Source of the DNA: Owenia fusiformis
Lineage: Eukaryota; Annelida; Polychaeta; Sabellida; Oweniidae
Length of the DNA: 64,000 nucleotides
Direction: 5' to 3'
NCBI GenBank assembly: GCA_903813345.2
Contig: CAIIXF020000002.1
Location: 15,694,467 to 15,758,466, forward strand
Positions 43,061-54,088 of the stretch are shown in pieces (positions within the stretch are counted from its first letter, which is position 1; each line of letters begins with the position of its first letter). The notes beneath the pieces are model-generated. The model was given only the letters and a program-made list of their open reading frames with translations. It ran no database searches and was not told the origin of the DNA. A program made the translations under genes and the position numbers.

Positions 43061-45740
43061 AACAATGCGCATTAGAAGAATTAGTAAGATCATGGGCTTC
43101 TAGTTTAAAGCCCACGGTAAGATGTGTGAAAAATAAAAAAGTTATAGCATTTTTATCAGTACTTATTGAACGCCCTGTATTTCTTTCAAATGATTTGTGG
43201 AAAAATTGGATGGATGGCTGTCAATTTATTGAATGCTCTTTCCGATGTGCTGGGAACATGATGAGCTTATTGCCAGAAAAGGAAATCCGAAGAAACATTC
43301 ATACACTACCAAATTAAATTACACTTCCCTATTTTCGAACGAAAATACACGTTTTCTAGAATTAAAAAAAACGTTTACCAGAATTGATTATTTTATCGTT
43401 CATTGTTAAAGGATGTGCCCACCGGTGGCCAGTTTTAACTTCAATGGAGTGGAATATACATCTTGAACTGTCGGAATTATCTCAATCATTCGTAAGGCGA
43501 AATAATTGCTGGAATGACACCACAAAACCCGCTAAAACGTCTAGTGGAAGGCGCTTTACAAAATCGCCATTCTGATTACACCAACATTTCTAAAGCGTCT
43601 TAGGAATTATATTTTGGAATTACACCTGTTTTTCTAAAACGCCTTTTCGTGAACTTTTAACGATGTAGATATGGATAATATCCAGCATACATGTATGTGT
43701 ACATCTCCTGTAAATGTATTCTTTATGCATCTAAGACAAAACTGATCTTCCATAATAGTAGGGCCACTCAGCCTATTTTGCAGTATTTTATTGGTTTAAG
43801 ACTAAATATTGTGTGGGCAATTTGAAGAAACATTGAAATAGGGGGAGGGTGTGTCAGAAGCGCATAGATGTTTACCAAAGAACTTTTACCAGTTCAAGGT
43901 CACAGTCAGTGCTTTCTGGAGGCTTTCAAAGTGTTTTAATCGATAGAATCAATTTAAAGAAATTCAGATTTTTTCAATCATTTTCTTCTTAGGGGACCGA
44001 GGGAGCAGCTTAGGAAAATTTTACAAATTCAAGATGCTGTCTGGTTAATTCTGAGCACTTTTAGTGTGTGAGTAAATGAATGCTTTAGTTTTTTGGGTGG
44101 TGTGCCAGAAACTTTTATGATTTCATTATGTCACTTGGTGATTTCTGGACATTTTTTAAAAAATGTTAAGATTAACAAATTCAACTTCCAAACTTTTCAA
44201 TTGTTTTGTGAGGGTGTGAGGAGTGGCCCATTCCCTTTAAGAAAATCTAGACTTTTGAAATGTTATTTGGTTATCATAGTCTATGTTGGTTTTTGGCTAT
44301 TTTGAGGATTTAAACAGGTGCATGTGTTAGGCCAATGCATTATCTCCAGGAAAAGCACTCGTGGAGATCAAATAATTTCGACTTTGAGACATGGAAGATG
44401 CAAACAACCCACCAACGTGGTTTTTCTGAAATGTTGTCCTGATTTTCAACGCCTTCCACTCCTGCTTTTTTAATTTTTGTTGCATCAATATGTTTTAAGA
44501 CACAGTTAACAAAACGCACGCAATATCAGAATTATATCTGATTATTTGGAATATAACATATAAGAGTTATTGAAAGTTCCAAGTATGTCAGACTAGAGTA
44601 TTAATTAGAAGAAATTATTTCAATTAACTTGAAATTCTTTTGGCATTACCCAATATACCTCCTTCTCGATATACCCATATTTCTTAAAGGCCTAGTATTA
44701 TTTTGTATGGTCAGGAGTGAATGAAAATGGTGTTTGTCAAGATTTTTGTCCACCCCTCAGCTAATGAATGTAGCAATTAAAAGCCATGAAATCTATCTAT
44801 AGTTACCAGTTACATATCAAAATTGACAAACAAGTACTGGCTAATAGTAAATGCACCATTTGAATCTTTGCGGGAGACCCACTCAACCACGGACAGGATG
44901 GGAATTTTGACAAAAAATGATGGCCTGTTAAATTCTCCATCTTGAATCAAAAAGACAATGCGAAGCATGCCAAAATGTCACAAGGTCACCACATACCTAA
45001 TTACTTTGTTAAAATCCCCACCATGAATGGGGGGTCGCACACAAAGATTTGATTGGTCCATTAATTTTGATCTTTTTCCATCTTGCATCATTCACCAAAC
45101 AGTAAGAAGAATAACAGCATATACAATTCCGTTGCACTTTATTTTTATCAGAGACAAACATCACTCCAATATGCATATACAATATAATTATTTACAGTTT
45201 TATAATGCCATATTTGCAACAGAGTTCTTCATCAAAATTTGTTCTTTACCTATCATATAGTATTTAAGTCTATTGATAAAAATGTATTTTTGTCTACATT
45301 GTTTGTACAACCTGGTAAATGATTCTAATATATACATAATTGCTGTGTATACCCTCATAGAAGATCATGATCATCAATAATCTAATGAAATACATTTTCA
45401 GAATTAATTTTACAAAGCAGATGTTCCTGTTCAACTCAGCGCAATCTTCAAATAAGCAACTGATATTCTAATAACCATAAAGGGTCACAAAGCACATTTG
45501 AAAAGCTTCATTACAAAATCATATACAAATGAATGATAGAAATGCCTATAGAAAGCCTTTTTCGCTAGGCTACACTATGATCTGTTATTCTCAGATTTAT
45601 AACAGTCGATAACTCAAAATTATTAACTAATTGATTTTCCATGTCTTCATTGATGTTTAAATCAGAATATCAAATGTTTTCATATCATGAGAGACTTGTA
45701 CACTTGTATATATAGAGAGAGCTTTCGATATAAATTTACG
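43061..45740. other. No gene recognised
   Basis: AT-rich with short chance frames. A mariner-like tip, reverse complement of CAGGGCGTTCAATAAGTACT followed by TA, ends at 43177, but no partner was certain. Confidence 0.4.
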
Positions 45741-45746
45741 CTTTAC

Positions 45747-46113
45747 TTAATTTTTAAATGACATATACAATACACCAGAAATGATGATGTAGTTTACAGT
45801 TCTGATAAATTTTCCAGATCCAATTTCTCTATCTTCTTTGTTCTGATAGTGGTGTATTGTCAACAACGAAATTGTGATTAACTCTCCTCCTACAATGACC
45901 TGCATATTAAGCGCAGCATTCACCGTCGCAACCTGATATGCAAGTTCATTGTTCATGAAATCTGCAACATTGATGCATTGTTTGCACCATCAGCCCTTCT
46001 GTGGCGTGAAAAATGTTGCTCTACCCCACCATGGCAGAGAAGATTCTCACACAGAATATATTGCATTCCATGCTCTTCCAAAAGTATTGGCACTATTTCC
46101 ACCAATGACTGCA
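45747..46113 (-). pseudogene. Probable transposase remnant (HFSRHRR..G.N type)
   Basis: The minus strand from about 46113 reads QSLVEIVPILLEEHG, ILCENLLCHGGVEQHFSRHR and RADGANNASMLQ, then, after a shift of frame near 45965, MNNELAYQVATVNAALNMQV. The HFSRHR..GG.ND.PT..QF..NE pattern (also seen as FFG..R..GG.N.NPT) marks the C-terminal part of several eukaryotic DDE transposases related to P elements. Only this block is visible, with one frameshift. An AG acceptor-like site precedes it, so an exon of a domesticated gene is a less likely alternative. Confidence 0.4.
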
Positions 46114-46166
46114 CTGAAAGAAAAATAAATACATGAATGTTTCTATTAGTTTAGAAAGAATGAGTA

Positions 46167-46350
46167 CAGTAGAAGTGTAGAAACTATGTAAGTGGAACAC
46201 ACTTGGGACAAAAGTGTTCCATTTGGGAGATGTTCCACTTAAAGAGGTTCATTAACATGTAATAAATAGGCCGTGGGACTTTTAAAAACACTGTTACACT
46301 TGTGAGGTGTTCAACACTTACAGAGGTGTTCCACTGAGGAGGTTCTACTG
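46167..46350. mobile_element. Pogo/Tigger-like MITE, second copy
   Basis: Tips CAGTAGAAG and, on the minus strand, CAGTAGAACCTCC, with TA on both sides. The interior (TAAGTGGAACAC, AGAGGTTCATTAACATG, GGGACTTTTAAAAACACTGT) is the reverse complement of the copy at 15590-15749. Confidence 0.85.
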
Positions 46351-46384
46351 TAATCTTAACAAAAAAACTAGATTGGCGAAATTA

Positions 46385-46980
46385 ACTAGGTCACTGGAAG
46401 TTGGATCTCAATTTCGATTTCAGATTCGGAATCCTGAGAAAATTTTCTAATAAACTTAATTTCTGATTTGAAATACTAAGATGAACTTAGAAAATGATTC
46501 CAAGCAATATAATCTAGAAGATTAGAAAGAAAATTGAAAATTTTGGAAACATAAATTTGACCTAGATTTTGACCCTGACCTTTGACATTTGAGTTTACTG
46601 ACTTTGGTCCTTTTAAACTGTTTTAACTTATTTTAAAGTCAAAATATGGATTTTAATAATTTGACTTTTTTGCTTTAAAAGGTCATAGAAGGTCAACCGG
46701 AAGTTACATTAGATCTCAATTTCGATTTCAAATTAGGAATCCTGAGAATAGATTTTGAAAACTTTGATATTTACCCTTAATTAATTAAGTGATTGAAATT
46801 AAATGGTAAAATTCCATCGAGACATGGAATGAGTGTAATCTTTGATATACTTAAAGGAACTTAGAAATTAATTCATCGCAAGAAATATTGAAAGGTAAAA
46901 ATGAAAATTGAAAATTTGTGAAATTGAAAAATTGACTAAGATTTTGACCTTTGACCTGCATAAACATTTGAGCTTATTTC
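46385..46980. repeat. Direct duplication of about 300 bp
   Basis: GATCTCAATTTCGATTTCA...GGAATCCTGAGA occurs at 46408 and 46711, and GAAAATTGAAAATTT...GATTTTGACC..GACCTTTGAC(A/C) at 46532 and 46903. Two diverged tandem copies border the left edge of the 2.33-kb array. Confidence 0.8.
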
Positions 46981-47140
46981 CCAGATAGAACATCACATAT
47001 CCTGAATGAGGATATAAATAGATTTACCCAAAGTCCTCAAGTTACTGAGAAGTGGCCATCTTGACTTGTTATCAAACAATCATACTGAACCAGAGAGCAA
47101 AATCATCAAATGATAGAACTGATTATGCGTTACAGTACCT

Positions 47141-47352
47141 TTAACAAGATGGTATGTAGATACAAATGCTGCAGATAGATAGCACAAATTGTAGATTCTC
47201 TGTGGTTTTCCTTTTGTGTTTCATTTTGTTCTCTCCAAGGCAAGAGGTATGTAGATACAAATGCTGCAGATAGGTAGCACAAATTGTAGATTCTCTGTGG
47301 TTTTCCCTTTTTGGTTCTTTTTGTTCTCTCCAAGGCAAGAAGACTGCACCTG
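47141..47352. repeat. Internal duplication of about 102 bp within the array unit
   Basis: GTATGTAGATACAAATGCTG..GGTTTTCC..TTTTGTTCTCTCCAAGGCAAGA occurs twice in a row in unit 1 and at the same place in every unit. On the minus strand the two modules are read in different frames and are flanked by TTTCAG|GTGCAG and AAAG|GTACTG splice-like sites. Confidence 0.9.
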
Positions 47353-47584
47353 AAAGTACATTTAAGGAAAAGATCAGCGATGGTTCAATTAAAAAGAAAG
47401 AAAATCCCGAAACTAAGCCCACAATTTTAACATGAAAACCCAAAAGAAAAGACCCTTCAATCTACAACTGTAGCAAAAATGAACACAAGACTTCAGCCCT
47501 TCAAAATTTAGATCTGGAGTAGTACTTGAAGTCAACTTTAAAATTGAATCATTACTGAGTAAGTATTGGTCAATGGAATAACAT

Positions 47585-47668
47585 TCAATATAAAACAAAA
47601 CAATACAATACAAAACAATACAAAACTATACAATACAATACAATACAATACAATACAATACAATACAG
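47585..47668. repeat. (CAATA)n microsatellite in unit 1
   Basis: Pentanucleotide run with the interruptions CAAAACAATA and CTATA. The run length differs between the six units and explains part of the variation in unit length. Confidence 0.95.
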
Positions 47669-47937
47669 TACTAAGCACTAGATCCATGATCTTCGTCGTC
47701 TGGTTCGTTTGTTGTCTGGTTCGTTGGTTGTTTGGTTCGTAGGATGGAGTGTTGGTTAGTTGGTTGATTAATAAGTTAGTTGGTTGGTTAGTTTTAACCT
47801 ATTGGGTGGTCTGGTGGTTGTCTGGTTGGTTAGTTTGTTGGTTAGTAAGTAAGTTGGTTAATAGATTAAGCCTATTGGGTCATTGGTTGGTCGGTTGGAT
47901 GTCCAGTTGGTTGGTTGGTTATCTGGTTGTTCATACC

Positions 47938-48275
47938 CTCCCCCCTAAGAAAAACTGGAATAGTACTGGGAGCAGCCCCCTGCTAATGGGATGCAACTGA
48001 TTGCAAGGGATAAAACTGGTCAAAATGCGACATCTACGGTAAGTCCTGGAAAATCAACCTGATCTCCTCGTTGACAAAAATGTGGTTTCACCAGGACCGT
48101 ATTTTCGCAGGAAAACTGGAATAGTACTGGGAGTAGCCGCCTGCTAATGGGATGCAACTGATTGCAAGAGATAAAACTGGTCAAAATGCGACATCTACGG
48201 TAAGTCCTGGAAACTCGACCTAGTCCCCTCGTGGAGAAAATTGTGATTTCAAAAGAACCGTCTTTTCACAGGGAC
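47938..48275. repeat. Direct duplication of about 163 bp within the array unit
   Basis: AAACTGGAATAGTACTGGGA begins at 47950 and again at 48113. Both copies contain GCTAATGGGATGCAACTGAT, CATCTACGGTAAGTCCTGGA and ACCGT(A/C)TTTTC(G/A)CAGG. The same pair occurs in all units. Confidence 0.95.
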
Positions 48276-48620
48276 TTCACCATCTGTGCTACAAATAGAT
48301 AAAGACATGTTGTAGTAGTTGTTATTTTACATAAAACTTTAAATAAAACTTTACATTATACTTTAGACTACTTAAATCTACACAACTAAAAATTTACAGA
48401 ATATTACACAAGTTAAAATTTATTTCTCCCAATTTGATATAAACCAGTAGACTTCCATATTTCTGATTTTGAAACATGAACTCTATCCCCCCAGAAACCC
48501 AACCACCCCCCTCCCACTTTACCTTAGAGTCAAGTTCCTCCACCAAAAATATGGGCTGGCCAACAAAAGTCCTCCAGTAAATATCAAAATTGGAGGCAAA
48601 ACCAGGAAGGAATACTTAAC

Positions 48621-48823
48621 TTAGGTAGCAGGAACGTCGGTTGTAGTCCTAGTTGGCACGCAGCTGTTGTCTCCGTTGTGTCGTTGGTCATCGGGCTCCT
48701 CATCTCCAAGCTGAAAGTGAACCTGAAAACAGAGGAACTGAACAGATTTAATAACTAAATAAAAAGAAATGTACTTACTTTGGTGCTTTGGTGATGACAG
48801 GAACACGAACACCTCTCGCCCAT
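48621..48823 (-). CDS. Hypothetical spliced 48-codon frame, array unit 1
   Basis: Minus-strand exon A (48779-48928) has acceptor TATCTTTCAG and donor GTAAGT. Its last 15 codons, from ATG, read MGERCSCSCHHQSTK. Exon B (48533-48722) has acceptor TGTTTTCAG and donor GTAAAG; it continues VHFQLGDEEPDDQRHN and GDNSCVPTRTTTDVPAT to a TAA. After that stop the same frame is open for 30-odd hydrophobic codons (VLPPILIFTGGLLLASPYF). No known family is recognised. The acceptors have good pyrimidine tracts, but transcription is unproven; it could be a non-coding spliced RNA. Confidence 0.2.
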
Positions 48824-49425
48824 GTTACTGTTTACGTGGACTGGACCTGATGGCTCAAAGTTGTCGAAAGACTGATCAAGCTGTCGCCCTAACTTGGTGT
48901 GTTCGCTGCATCTCTCTCATAGTTGTACCTGAAAGATACAAGATAAGAAAATGAAAAATACAAGGATGCAACTTGGTCGAGTCACTTCCAATACAAGCGG
49001 AGGAGGGAATGCCAAGACATTCCTTTCATTGACTCTAGTAAATCTGTCATCGCCTTGTACCCCTCCTGGCTCAAGATTTATATCATCAAGTCAACTAACT
49101 GCATAAGCAGATGTAACTCTGTAGGAAGAATGGAATAGTGGAGTTAATGTATATTCTTTAAGAATAAATTGAAATGTGTTGTTTCGTTTTTCAAAGAAGT
49201 TGCCATCTTGACTTGGCCCAATGTGAAGTAGGAATGATTCAGGCAACTATCACAGACCACATGTGAAAATAATGAAACATGGCTTCATGGTACATTTGTA
49301 CATTAAGTGAAATCAAGGCAGTCATCATTTAGTGCATTTCTTTGAAAAAATGTTTGCCAAACATACATGTGCCAACAATGGGATTAGAATCCCAACAATT
49401 GAAAAATGTGTCGTTGTGGAATAAC

Positions 49426-51759
49426 CGTACTGAACCAGAGAGCAAAATCATCAAATGATAGAACTGATTATGCGTTACAGTACCTTTAACAAGATGGTAT
49501 GTAGATATAAATGCTGCAGATAGATAGCACAAATTGTAGATTCTCTGTGGTTTTCCTTTTGTGTTTCATTTTGTTCTCTCCAAGGCAAGAGGTATGTAGA
49601 TACAAATGCTGCAGATAGGTAGCACAAATTGTAGATTCTCTGTGGTTTTCCCTTTGTGGTTCTTTTTGTTCTCTCCAAGGCAAGAAGACTGCACCTGAAA
49701 GTACATTTAAGGAAAAGATCAGCGATGGTTCAATTAAAAAGAAAGAAAACCCCGAAACTAAGCCCTAAATTTTAACATGAAAACCCAAAAGAAAAGACCC
49801 TTCAATCTACAACTGTAGCAAAAATGAACACAAGACTTCAGCCCTTCAAAATTTAGATCTGGAGTAGTACTTGAAGTCAACTTTAAAATTGAATCATTAC
49901 TGAGTAAGTATTGGTCAATGGAATAACATTCAATATAAAACAAAACAATACAATACAAAACAATACAAAACTATACAATACAATACAATACAATACAATA
50001 CAGTACTAAGCACTAGATCCATGATCTTCGTCGTCTGGTTCGTTTGTTGTCTGGTTCGTTGGTTGTTTGGTTCGTAAGATGGAGTGTTGGTTAGTTGGTT
50101 GATTAATTAGTTAGTTGGTTGGTTAGTTTTAACCTATTGGGTGGTCTGGTGGTTGTCTGGTTGGTTAGTTTGTTGGTTAGTAAGTAAGTTGGTTAATAGA
50201 TTAAGCCTATTGGGTCATTGGTTGGTCGGTTGGATGTCCAGTTGGTTGGTTGGTTGTCTGGTTGTTCATACCCTCCCCCCTAAGAAAAACTGGAATAGTA
50301 CTGGGAGCAGCCCCCTGCTAATGGGATGCAACTGATTGCAAGGGATAAAACTGGTCAAAATGCGACATCTACGGTAAGTCCTGGAAAATCAACCTGATCT
50401 CCTCGTTGAGAAAAATGTAATTTCACCAGGACCGTATTCTCGCAGGAAAACTGGAATAGTACTGGGAGTAGCCGCCTGCTAATGGGATGCAACTGATTGC
50501 AAGAGATAAAACTGGTCAAAATGCGACATCTACGGTAAGTCCTGGAAACTCGACCTAGTCCCCTCGTGGAGAAAATTGTGATTTCAAAAGGACCGTCTTT
50601 TCACAGGGACTTCACCATCTGTGCTACAAATAGATAAAAACATGTTGTAGTAGTTGTTATTTTACATAAAACTTTAAATAAAACTTTACATTATACTTTA
50701 GACTACTTAAATCTACACAACTAAAAATTTACTGAATATTACACAAGTTAAAATTTATTTCTCCCAATTTGATATAAACCAGTAGACTTCCATATTTCTG
50801 ATTTTGAAACATGAACTCTATCCCCCCAGAAACCCAACCACCCCCTCCCACTTTACCTTAGAGTCAAGTTCCTCCACCAAAAATATGGGCTGGCCAACAA
50901 AAGTCCTCCAGTAAATATCAAAATTGGAGGCAAAACCAGGAAGGAATACTTAACTTAGGTAGCAGGAACGTCGGTTGTAGTCCTAGTTGGCACGCAGCTG
51001 TTGTCTCCGTTGTGTCGTTGGTCATCGGGCTCCTCATCTCCAAGCTGAAAGTGAACCTGAAAACAGAGGAACTGAACAGATTTAATAACTGAATAAAAAG
51101 AAATGTACTTACTTTGGTGCTTTGGTGATGACAGGAACACGAACACCTCTCGCCCATGTTACTGTTTACGTGGACTGGATCTGATGGCTCAAAGTTGTCG
51201 AAAGACTGATCAAGCTGTCGCCCTAACTTGGTGTGTTCGCTGCATCTCTCTCATAGTTGTACCTGAAAGATACAAGATAAGAAAATGAAAAATACAAGGA
51301 TGCAACTTGGTCGAGTCACTTCCAATACAAGCGGAGGAGGGAATGCCAAGACATTCCTTTCATTGACTCTAGTAAATCTGTCATCGCCTTGTACCCCTCC
51401 TGGCTCAAGATTTATATCATCAAGTCAACTAACTGCATAAGCAGATGTAACTCTGTAGGAAGAATGGAATAGTGGAGTTAATGTATATTCTTTAAGAATA
51501 AATTGAAATGTGTTGTTTCGTTTTTCAAAGAAGTTGCCATCTTGACTTGGCCCAATGTGAAGTAGGAATGATTCAGGCAACTATCACAGACCACATGTGA
51601 AAATAATGAAACATGGCTTCATGGTACATTTGTACATTAAGTGAAATCAAGGCAGTCATCATTTAGTGCATTTCTTTGAAAAAATGTTTGCCAAACATAC
51701 ATGTGCCAACAATGGGATTAGAATCCCAACAATTGAAAAATGTGTCGTTGTGGAATAAC
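49426..51759. repeat. Array unit 2 (type B)
   Basis: 2334 bp. Type-B markers: AAGCCCTAAATTTT, TTGAGAAAAATGTAATTTC, AAAAGGACCGTC, GGATCTGATGG. Nearly identical to unit 3 in its left half; its right edge (CAAGCGGAGGAGGG) is like unit 1. Confidence 0.95.
50955..51157 (-). CDS. Hypothetical spliced 48-codon frame, array unit 2
   Basis: Exon A 51113-51262 and exon B 50867-51056, with the same splice dinucleotides and the same 48 codons as unit 1. If the intron is retained, the frame from the same ATG runs on to 79 codons, which is not possible in unit 1 because of a substitution. Confidence 0.2.
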
Positions 51760-54088
51760 CGTACTGAACCAGAGAGCAAAATCATCAAATGATAGAACTG
51801 ATTATGCGTTACAGTACCTTTAACAAGATGGTATGTAGATATAAATGCTGCAGATAGATAGCACAAATTGTAGATTCTCTGTGGTTTTCCTTTTGTGTTT
51901 CATTTTGTTCTCTCCAAGGCAAGAGGTATGTAGATACAAATGTTGCAGATAGGTAGCACAAATTGTAGATTCTCTGTGGTTTTCCCTTTGTGGTTCTTTT
52001 TGTTCTCTCCAAGGCAAGAAGACTGCACCTGAAAGTACATTTAAGGAAAAGATCAGCGATGGTTCAATTAAAAAGAAAGAAAACCCCGAAACTAAGCCCT
52101 AAATTTTAACATGAAAACCCAAAAGAAAAGACCCTTCAATCTACAACTGTAGCAAAAATGAACACAAGACTTCAGCCCTTCAAAATTTAGATCTGGAGTA
52201 GTACTTGAAGTCAACTTTAAAATTGAATCATTACTGAGTAAGTATTGGTCAATGGAATAACATTCAATATAAAACAAAACAATACAATACAAAACAATAC
52301 AAAACTATACAATACAATACAATACAATACAGTACTAAGCACTAGATCCATGATCTTCGTCGTCTGGTTCGTTTGTTGTCTGGTTCGTTGGTTCTTTGGT
52401 TCGTAGGATGGAGTGTTGGTTAGTTGGTTGATTAATTAGTTAGTTGGTTGGTTAGTTTTAACCTATTGGGTGGTCTGGTGGTTGTCTGGTTGGTTAGTTT
52501 GTTGGTTAGTAAGTAAGTTGGTTAATAGATTAAGCCTATTGGGTCATTGGTTGGTCGGTTGGATGTCCAGTTGGTTGGTTGGTTGTCTGGTTGTTCATAC
52601 CCTCCCCCCTAAGAAAAACTGGAATAGTACTGGGAGCAGCCCCCTGCTAATGGGATGCAACTGATTGCAAGGGATAAAACTGGTCAAAATGCGACATCTA
52701 CGGTAAGTCCTGGAAAATCAACCTGATCTCCTCGTTGAGAAAAATGTAATTTCACCAGGACCGTATTCTCGCAGGAAAACTGGAATAGTACTGGGAGTAG
52801 CCGCCTGCTAATGGGATGCAACTGATTGCAAGAGATAAAACTGGTCAAAATGCGACATCTACGGTAAGTCCTGGAAACTCGACCTAGTCCCCTCGTGGAG
52901 AAAATTGTGATTTCAAAAGGACCGTCTTTTCACAGGGACTTCACCATCTGTGCTACAAATAGATAAAAACATGTTGTAGTAGTTGTTATTTTACATAAAA
53001 CTTTAAATAAAACTTTACATTATACCTTAGAATACTTAAATCTACACAACTAAAAATTTACAGAATATTACACAAGTTAAAATTTATTTCTCCCAATTTG
53101 ATATAAACCACTAGACTTCCATATTTCTGATTTTGAAACATGAACTCCATCCCCCCAGAAACCCAACCACCCCCTCCCACTTTACCTTAGAGTCAAATTC
53201 CTCCACCAAAAATATGGGCTGGCCAACAAAAGTCCTCCAGTAAATATCAAAATTGGAGGCAAAACCAGGAAGGAATACTTAACTTAGGTAGCAGGAACGT
53301 CGGTTGTAGTCCTAGTTGGCACGCAGCTGTTGTCTCCGTTGTGTCGTTGGTCATCGGGCTCCTCATCTCCAAGCTGAAAGTGAACCTGAAAACAGAGGAA
53401 CTGAACAGATTTAATAACTGAATAAAAAGAAATGTACTTACTTTGGTGCTTTGGTGATGACAGGAACACGAACACCTCTCGCCCATGTTACTGTTTACGT
53501 GGACTGGATCTGATGGCTCAAAGTTGTCGAAAGACTGATCAAGCTGTCGCCCTAACTTGGTGTGTTCGCTGCATCTCTCTCATAGTTGTACCTGAAAGAT
53601 ACAAGATAAGAAAATGAAAAATACAAGGATGCAACTTGGTCAAGTCACTTCCAATACATGCGCAGGAGGGAATGCCAAGACATTCCTTTCATTGACTCTA
53701 GTAAATCTGTCATCACCTTGTACCCCTCCTGGCTCAAGATTTATATCATCAAGTCAACTAACTGCATTAGCAGATGTAACTCTGTAGGAAGAATGGAATA
53801 GTGGAGTATATGTATATTCTTTAAGAATAAATTGAAATGTGTTGTTTCGTTTTTCAAAGAAGTTGCCATCTTGACTTGGCCCAATGTGAAGTAGGAATGA
53901 TTCAGGCAACTATCACAGACCACATGTGAAAATAATGAAACATGGCTTCATGGTACATTTGTACATTAAGTGAAATCAAGGCAGTCATCATTTAGTGCAT
54001 TTCTTTGAAAAAATGTTTGCCAAACATACATGTGCCAACAATGGGATTAGAATCCCAACAATTGAAAAATGTGTCGTTGTGGAATAAC
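51760..54088. repeat. Array unit 3 (type B, variant right edge)
   Basis: 2329 bp. Type-B markers as in unit 2, but the right portion reads GGTCAAGTC..ACATGCGCAGGAGG, GCATTAGCAGATG and GGAGTATATGTATATTC, shared only with unit 5. Confidence 0.95.
53284..53486 (-). CDS. Hypothetical spliced 48-codon frame, array unit 3
   Basis: Exon A 53442-53591, exon B 53196-53385. Splice sites and codons are unchanged from unit 2. Confidence 0.2.

Larger units (their letters stand above)
47081..49425. repeat. Array unit 1 (type A)
   Basis: 2345 bp. Type-A markers: AAGCCCACAATTTT at 47417, TTGACAAAAATGTGGTTTC at 48073, AAAAGAACCGTC at 48251. It has the longest pure CAATA run of units 1-4. The TTGG block ends GGTTATCTGG where the other copies have GGTTGTCTGG. 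Confidence 0.95.

Noticed and set aside
42199-43177. CAGGGTGGAGCC (42199) and CAGGGCGTTCAA (minus strand, 43177) as a terminal repeat pair
   Set aside because: Only the first few bases agree. The better supported mirror pair is 42141-42243 with 42950-43060, which overlaps these coordinates differently.
42868-43317. 149-codon plus-strand frame as an intact gene
   Set aside because: Its first part overlaps the decayed mariner region and the right inverted arm of that element; the remainder has no recognisable domain.
47141-47443. 100-codon frame with REQKEPKRENHREST in array units 1 and 4, absent or shorter in others
   Set aside because: Its upstream half depends on a single variant site, and the remainder is the 102-bp duplication read in two frames; no protein family resembles it.
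47749-48000. Open frames rich in Trp/Leu/Val/Gly (WLVGWMSSWLVG type), repeated in each array unit
   Set aside because: They are translations of the TTGGTTGG simple repeat; the same composition is forced by the DNA and no start context or homology supports a protein.
48621-48812. 63-codon frame starting FVFLSSPKHQSKYISFY in each array unit
   Set aside because: It runs through the putative exon A, its GTAAGT donor and the intron without splicing. The spliced 48-codon frame uses the same stop and has the better structure, so I kept only that as a hypothesis.
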